Source: Arenicola marina (lineage: Eukaryota; Annelida; Polychaeta; Arenicolidae). From it: a stretch of DNA of 64,000 nt. Positions within the stretch are counted from its first letter, which is position 1, and the number at the start of each line of letters is the position of its first letter. The position numbers and the translations under genes were made by a program. The stretch covers positions 4,718,318-4,782,317 of the forward strand of contig OZ025265.1 of assembly GCA_964019135.1 (NCBI GenBank), written 5' to 3'. The notes under the pieces were generated by a model that saw nothing but the letters and a program-made list of their open reading frames with translations, did not search any database and was not told the DNA's origin. Below, one piece after another: positions 59,816-64,000 of the stretch.

Positions 59816-62800
59816 TTGTGCTCGGTTGGCACACTTTGCCAGCCTTTTAACAATATGGCGGACCGTCAGACCGTATTGCCGCCAACCGGGGCGGACCGGT
59901 CTCACGCTGACCTGCTGATTCCGGGACCTGCTGTTCCCACAACTAAAAGACGAAGAGCGAAAGGAAAAGGGAAAAATACTTTGACTTTTGACCAGCCCGC
60001 CTCACGGGCGAGTCCGGCTCTAGATTCGAGCCGAGACCACAAAGCAGCAAATACACCGTCCCCAACGACAGCTCTCTTTGCGTCTCAAACAGGTGCAGCG
60101 CCTATAAATCAGCCCTCCTTGACCGATCTGGCGCAGACGGTCTCGCACCTCGCCTCCACCATGAAATCTTTCATGAAAGATTCCAAAAAACAGACTCACA
60201 AAATGGCGGCTAATCTGGCGGCGATCCAAGACTGTCGAGCAGGGCGGAAGGGGCCGCCGACGCATGCGCAGCCCGTCTGTTGACAGCGAGGAGGAGGCCA
60301 CTCTAGGACCCTCAAAGCACCCGCGGCTGGGTACTGGAGGTCATGACCTCAGTGACGAGGGGGAGGTGTCAGATTCCGACAACTGGTCTGAACAGATCGA
60401 CAGTTTGCTGTTCGACCCCTTTCCTGCCACTGACGGTATCTTGGCGGATTACCAAACAATGTATGGTTTTGTTGAGACCAAGGGCCTCGCCATACACCCA
60501 AAGCTGGCACAAATTATCACCGACGCTATGACGCCAATGGCTGATGAAAAATTCAAACAACTGGTGGACCAATACGCCACCCCTGCCAATTGTGCTAATG
60601 TCTGCGTTCCCAAAGTCAACTCCGAAATCTGGTCCAAACTTCGTTCGGACACTCGATCCGCCGATCTCAGGTTCCAAAAAGTGGAACAGAACAGATGCTG
60701 CTTCAGAGCACACAGCGGGGCGGCACTCCTGTAGACGCCAACACCACTTTTCGCAAGACCCTGGATGCCGTGGCTTTTCTTGGTGGGGCCAAACAGGATT
60801 TACAACAACAACGCCGGAACGCCATTAAACCGGAACTTAAAGGCGCCTTTAAGCAACTAAGCCACCCTCAGGGTCCCATCACAGATCAATTATTCGGTGA
60901 TGATCTCCCCAAAGCCATGCTAGACAGTGGGGCTAGCAGCATGGGGCAGAAAGCCGCCGGATATCCCACACACAGAGGTATTGCGCCAGGTCGTGGAAGG
61001 CCTTTTTTAGGGCCAGGCTACCCTCACAGCAGCTGGCCGCCATTCAACCGAAACCGGGGCCTACGGCAATCGGGCAAATCACAGAATTGGAGCCCGAGGC
61101 CCGGGTTCCGTCAGCGAGCCCGATGTCAAACTATTGATGCATATTAGTGGATACAACATGGAGTTCAGCACTCGGCCGTACCAAAGACGTGTGCCCAACG
61201 AGTTTGTTTTCACTGTTGAAGAGAGACAATTCTTTAGGGCCGAATTAACTCAGTTACTAGCTAAAGGTGTACTAATAGCATCGGACCATGAACAAGGGAA
61301 ATTTATTTCTAACATCTTTATCCGACCCAAAAAGGATGGAGGTCACAGACTCATTTTGAATCTGAAACCCCTCAATAAGTTTGTGGACACCGCATATTTT
61401 AAAATGCAAAATTTACGCTCCGCTATCGAATTGATGAATCCCCACTGTTATATGGCATCAATTGACTGGAAGGATGCATATTACACCATTCCAGTAATCA
61501 AAGAAGACCAGAAATATCTAAAATTTTCGTGGCAAGGGAAATTGTACCAGTTCACGTGTTTCCCTAATGGGCTGTCCAGCGCCCCCCGGCTTTTCACAAA
61601 GCTGACCAAAGCTATTTATTCCAAATTGAGGATGGAGGGCCATGCAAACGTAGCATGTAGAGATGACGCTTTTCTGCAGGGTGACACGCTGGAACAATGC
61701 CAGCAAAACGTTGTCCGAACTGTTGCAGTGGGCTCACAAGCGGGTTTCGTGATACACCCGAACAAGTCGGGTTTTCACCCAACACACGTTATTGTGTTCT
61801 TGGGATTTGTTCTCAATTCCATTTTAATTACTGTTAGTATGACGCCCGACAAGGCAATGAAAATCCAAACATCGTGTCAAAAGTTACTTCGCACTCGTTC
61901 GCCGACAATCAGGCACGTTGCAGAAGTCGTTGGCCAGATGGTAGCCACTTTCCCAGCGGTACAGTATGCTCGGTTGTATTACCGCACAAGGGGCATTTTG
62001 ACAAGCCCATGGTCCTCTCCCCCACCGCCCAGGCAGACCTGACCTGGTGGATTGACAACATTGTAGCTACACCCGGTACTCCGGTAATCCGACCCGCCGC
62101 TACGGTGCACTTACAGAGTGATGCCGCCCCACACGGGTGAGGAGGGGTGAATTTAATGGGAAACGCAGGCCCCGAGAGTACTGGTGGGACCGGGTCTTCG
62201 GTAGAGGCGCCCTGTCACATAAATCACTTGGAACTGCTGGCGGCTTGGTTGACTCTGAAAAGCTACTGCGCCACCGAGGCCACTATTCATATCCAGATCC
62301 AGATTGATAATGCAACCGCGATCAGTTAAATCAATAACATGGCAGGACGCAATGCGGTGCTTCATGCCTTAACAAAGAAAATCTGGGAATGGTGCAAAGA
62401 TCGACCGCCAGAGTAGAAAACAGCATGGCAATGCTGAGTGGATGTTGAATCCCGACCTTTTCCATGCGGTGACTGGACATTGGACCGTACCGAGCATCGA
62501 TTTGTTCGCGTCCAGGTTAAATTATCAATTACCTACCTATGTTGCATGGAAACCTGATCCGGACCACGAATTTGTAGACGCTTTCACAGTTGTCTGGAAC
62601 CAGTTTGAGTTATGCTATGCCTTTCCACCCTTTAACCTTATCGGTCGAGTCTTAAGCAAACTTGCGGAGAAGTCGATTGCATTCTCATAGCGTCGATGTG
62701 GTCGACCCAGAGCTGGTTTACAGTTCTTGGCAAATTGCTTGTGGACTGCCCCATTTTGCTCCCCAGGTCTCATCGCACGTTATTGGAGATGAACCGAACT

Positions 62801-63040
62801 ACCCTTGCCAGCCTTCCCCGACTCCGTCTCGGCGCTTTTCACCTCTCCGGGAAAAGATCCAAACACTTAATTTTTCTCCAGATGCTCAGGAAATCCTGCT
62901 ATCCTCATGGAGAACATCCACTCGCAGACAATATGCAGTTTACCTGCACAAGTGGAGACAGTTTTGTTCTCGACGAACTGCAGGTATGTATCATGAAGAC
63001 ACGGGAGGTTACGTGCCCACCCTGTAGCCCTCCCGGCACC
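59816..63040 (+). mobile_element. DIRS-like tyrosine-recombinase retroelement, broken
   Basis: A fossil retroelement in the plus direction. Parts in order: a gag-like region (about 59.85-61.1 kb), a reverse transcriptase (about 61.15-62.0 kb), an RNase H-like region (about 62.0-62.4 kb) and the beginning of a tyrosine-recombinase-like region (about 62.85-63.0 kb). The reverse transcriptase has the DIRS-type words NLKPLNKFVDTAYFKMQNL and YQFTCFPNGLSSAPRLFTK. The copy is broken, with several interruptions and a truncated right end, and no complete terminal repeats are visible. The domains are still easy to read, so it is probably of moderate age. Confidence 0.85.
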
Positions 63041-63330
63041 ACGACACTTCACGCACTCCAGTAGTAAAGAAGGAGTCAGGATAATTCGCGAAATTCATGG
63101 GGCTAACGTTCTTGGGGGTAACGCTTTTGCCGGCGCGAATGCGCGGCGGTCTCCCATCGCCACCTGGCGCGTGAATGGCAACTCTCCTCCCCCCCCCCCC
63201 CACCTATGCACATCACCCTTCCTCCCCTCCCCCACTATGCACATCACCCCTTCCTCCCCACCCCTGTTCACCCCCCCTACCTCATCCACTGCCCCCCCCC
63301 CCTCCGACTCAACTAGCTAGGCCCCTTACT
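63041..63330. repeat. C-rich low-complexity sequence
   Basis: Long C runs with repeated CTATGCACATCACCC (at least two copies, about 63205-63250). Confidence 0.8.
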
Positions 63331-63490
63331 GCACCCTCCCTACCATGACAGTGAATGGTATTTCACAATCACGGAGTGACGTCATGGATGAGTCATCGCG
63401 GGTTAACTGCAAGGACAGCAGTTCCATAGTTATCTTGTCAAATCAGTCGCGCTCCCTCAGCCTCGATACCCCTTTCTCCCCCTCCCTCCG
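63331..63490. repeat. 160-bp repeat block, copy 1
   Basis: Shares ACCATGACAGTGAATGGTAT, AGTGACGTCA, AACTGCAAGGACAGCAGTT, AGTTATCTTGT and TCCCTCAGCCTC with the block at 63818-63975. Confidence 0.8.
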
Positions 63491-63817
63491 ACCGTTATCC
63501 ATACACCTATAGCTGCCACGGGAGGAGCGGTTAGAGAAGACAATTAATACTTGACAGCTGGTTATTTATGTTGTAGAGCTCAACCCATTGACCTTTCTGG
63601 TCGACGTATTAATTGCTTGCAGATGAAAAACTACCTGAGGAGGAGAGCATACAGGGGCTTATTAGTATTGAAATAACAGACTGACTCATCAAACAACTGT
63701 CATTACTCTTTTCTCTCACAATAAGAGGGCGCCAACCCCCCTGTTCCTCATCCACCGACCAACTCCCGATATTACTGCCCCCGCCCCTCCCTCCGCGAAA
63801 GCCGATCCCCTTCTACC
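63491..63817. other. Spacer between the two repeat blocks
   Basis: No gene seen. Confidence 0.5.
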
Positions 63818-63975
63818 CTCACCCAACCATGACGGTGATCGGTATTCACAATCATGTAGTGACGTTAAGCTGTGTCATCGGCAGGTAACTGCAAAGACAG
63901 CAGTTATCTTGTAAAATTAGTCGCCCTCCCTCAGCCTCTTTTCCCCCCACCCTCCTAGTCCGACCGTTTTTCCTA
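63818..63975. repeat. 160-bp repeat block, copy 2
   Basis: Diverged second copy of 63331-63490, about 490 bases downstream in the same orientation. Confidence 0.8.
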
Positions 63976-64000
63976 CATGGTTGCCGCATTCACCGAGTTC

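Overview
The window is animal genomic DNA: spliced genes with GT-AG introns, non-LTR and DIRS-like retroelements, inverted-repeat DNA elements, and many tandem repeats. GC-rich third codon positions in the main gene, an abundance of minisatellites and long G or C runs suggest a marine invertebrate (lancelet-, hemichordate- or lophotrochozoan-like). I cannot name the species.

Region 1 (1-17.4 kb) holds the one gene I can reconstruct with confidence, on the plus strand: a Shisa/CYYR1-like (cysteine- and tyrosine-rich) single-pass membrane protein. Seven exons join with matching phases to a 900-base frame (299 aa plus stop). It has a probable signal sequence, a Ser/Tyr/Arg-rich then Tyr-rich stretch, a six-cysteine Shisa-type knot, one membrane helix, and a Pro/Tyr-rich tail with five PPxY motifs. 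Three of its exon edges carry large tandem arrays. A 27-bp unit (about 250 copies) abuts the first exon, and each unit looks like a 3' splice site. An 84-bp unit (23 donor copies) repeats the end of exon 3 with its GTAAGT donor. A 38-bp unit (about 52 copies) repeats the end of exon 4 with its GTAGGT donor. A GC-box-like 27-bp array fills intron 5, and a 51-bp array lies just past the gene.

Region 2 (20.6-23.4 kb, minus strand) holds part of a second gene: a Sushi/CCP exon (phase 1-1), a membrane-helix exon, and a likely last exon. A 34-bp array with a CCAAT box in every unit lies in its intron.

Region 3 (23.4-44 kb) is mostly non-coding. It holds short inverted-repeat elements ending in CAGTGGCGGAT, a 1.05-kb GATTAC-rich inverted-repeat element with a tRNA-like core, dispersed and tandem repeats, a 21-bp CCAAT array, and a decayed minus-strand LINE. 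Region 4 (44-57 kb) has two plus-strand LINE fragments, a possible Pro/Tyr-rich terminal exon and small tandem repeats.

Region 5 (57-64 kb) has the second copy of a segmental duplication whose first copy is at 35.7-37.8 kb; both copies keep a candidate exon. It is followed by a broken DIRS-like element and C-rich sequence with a repeated 160-bp block.

The most notable structure is that one gene appears to have grown separate minisatellites from three of its splice junctions.
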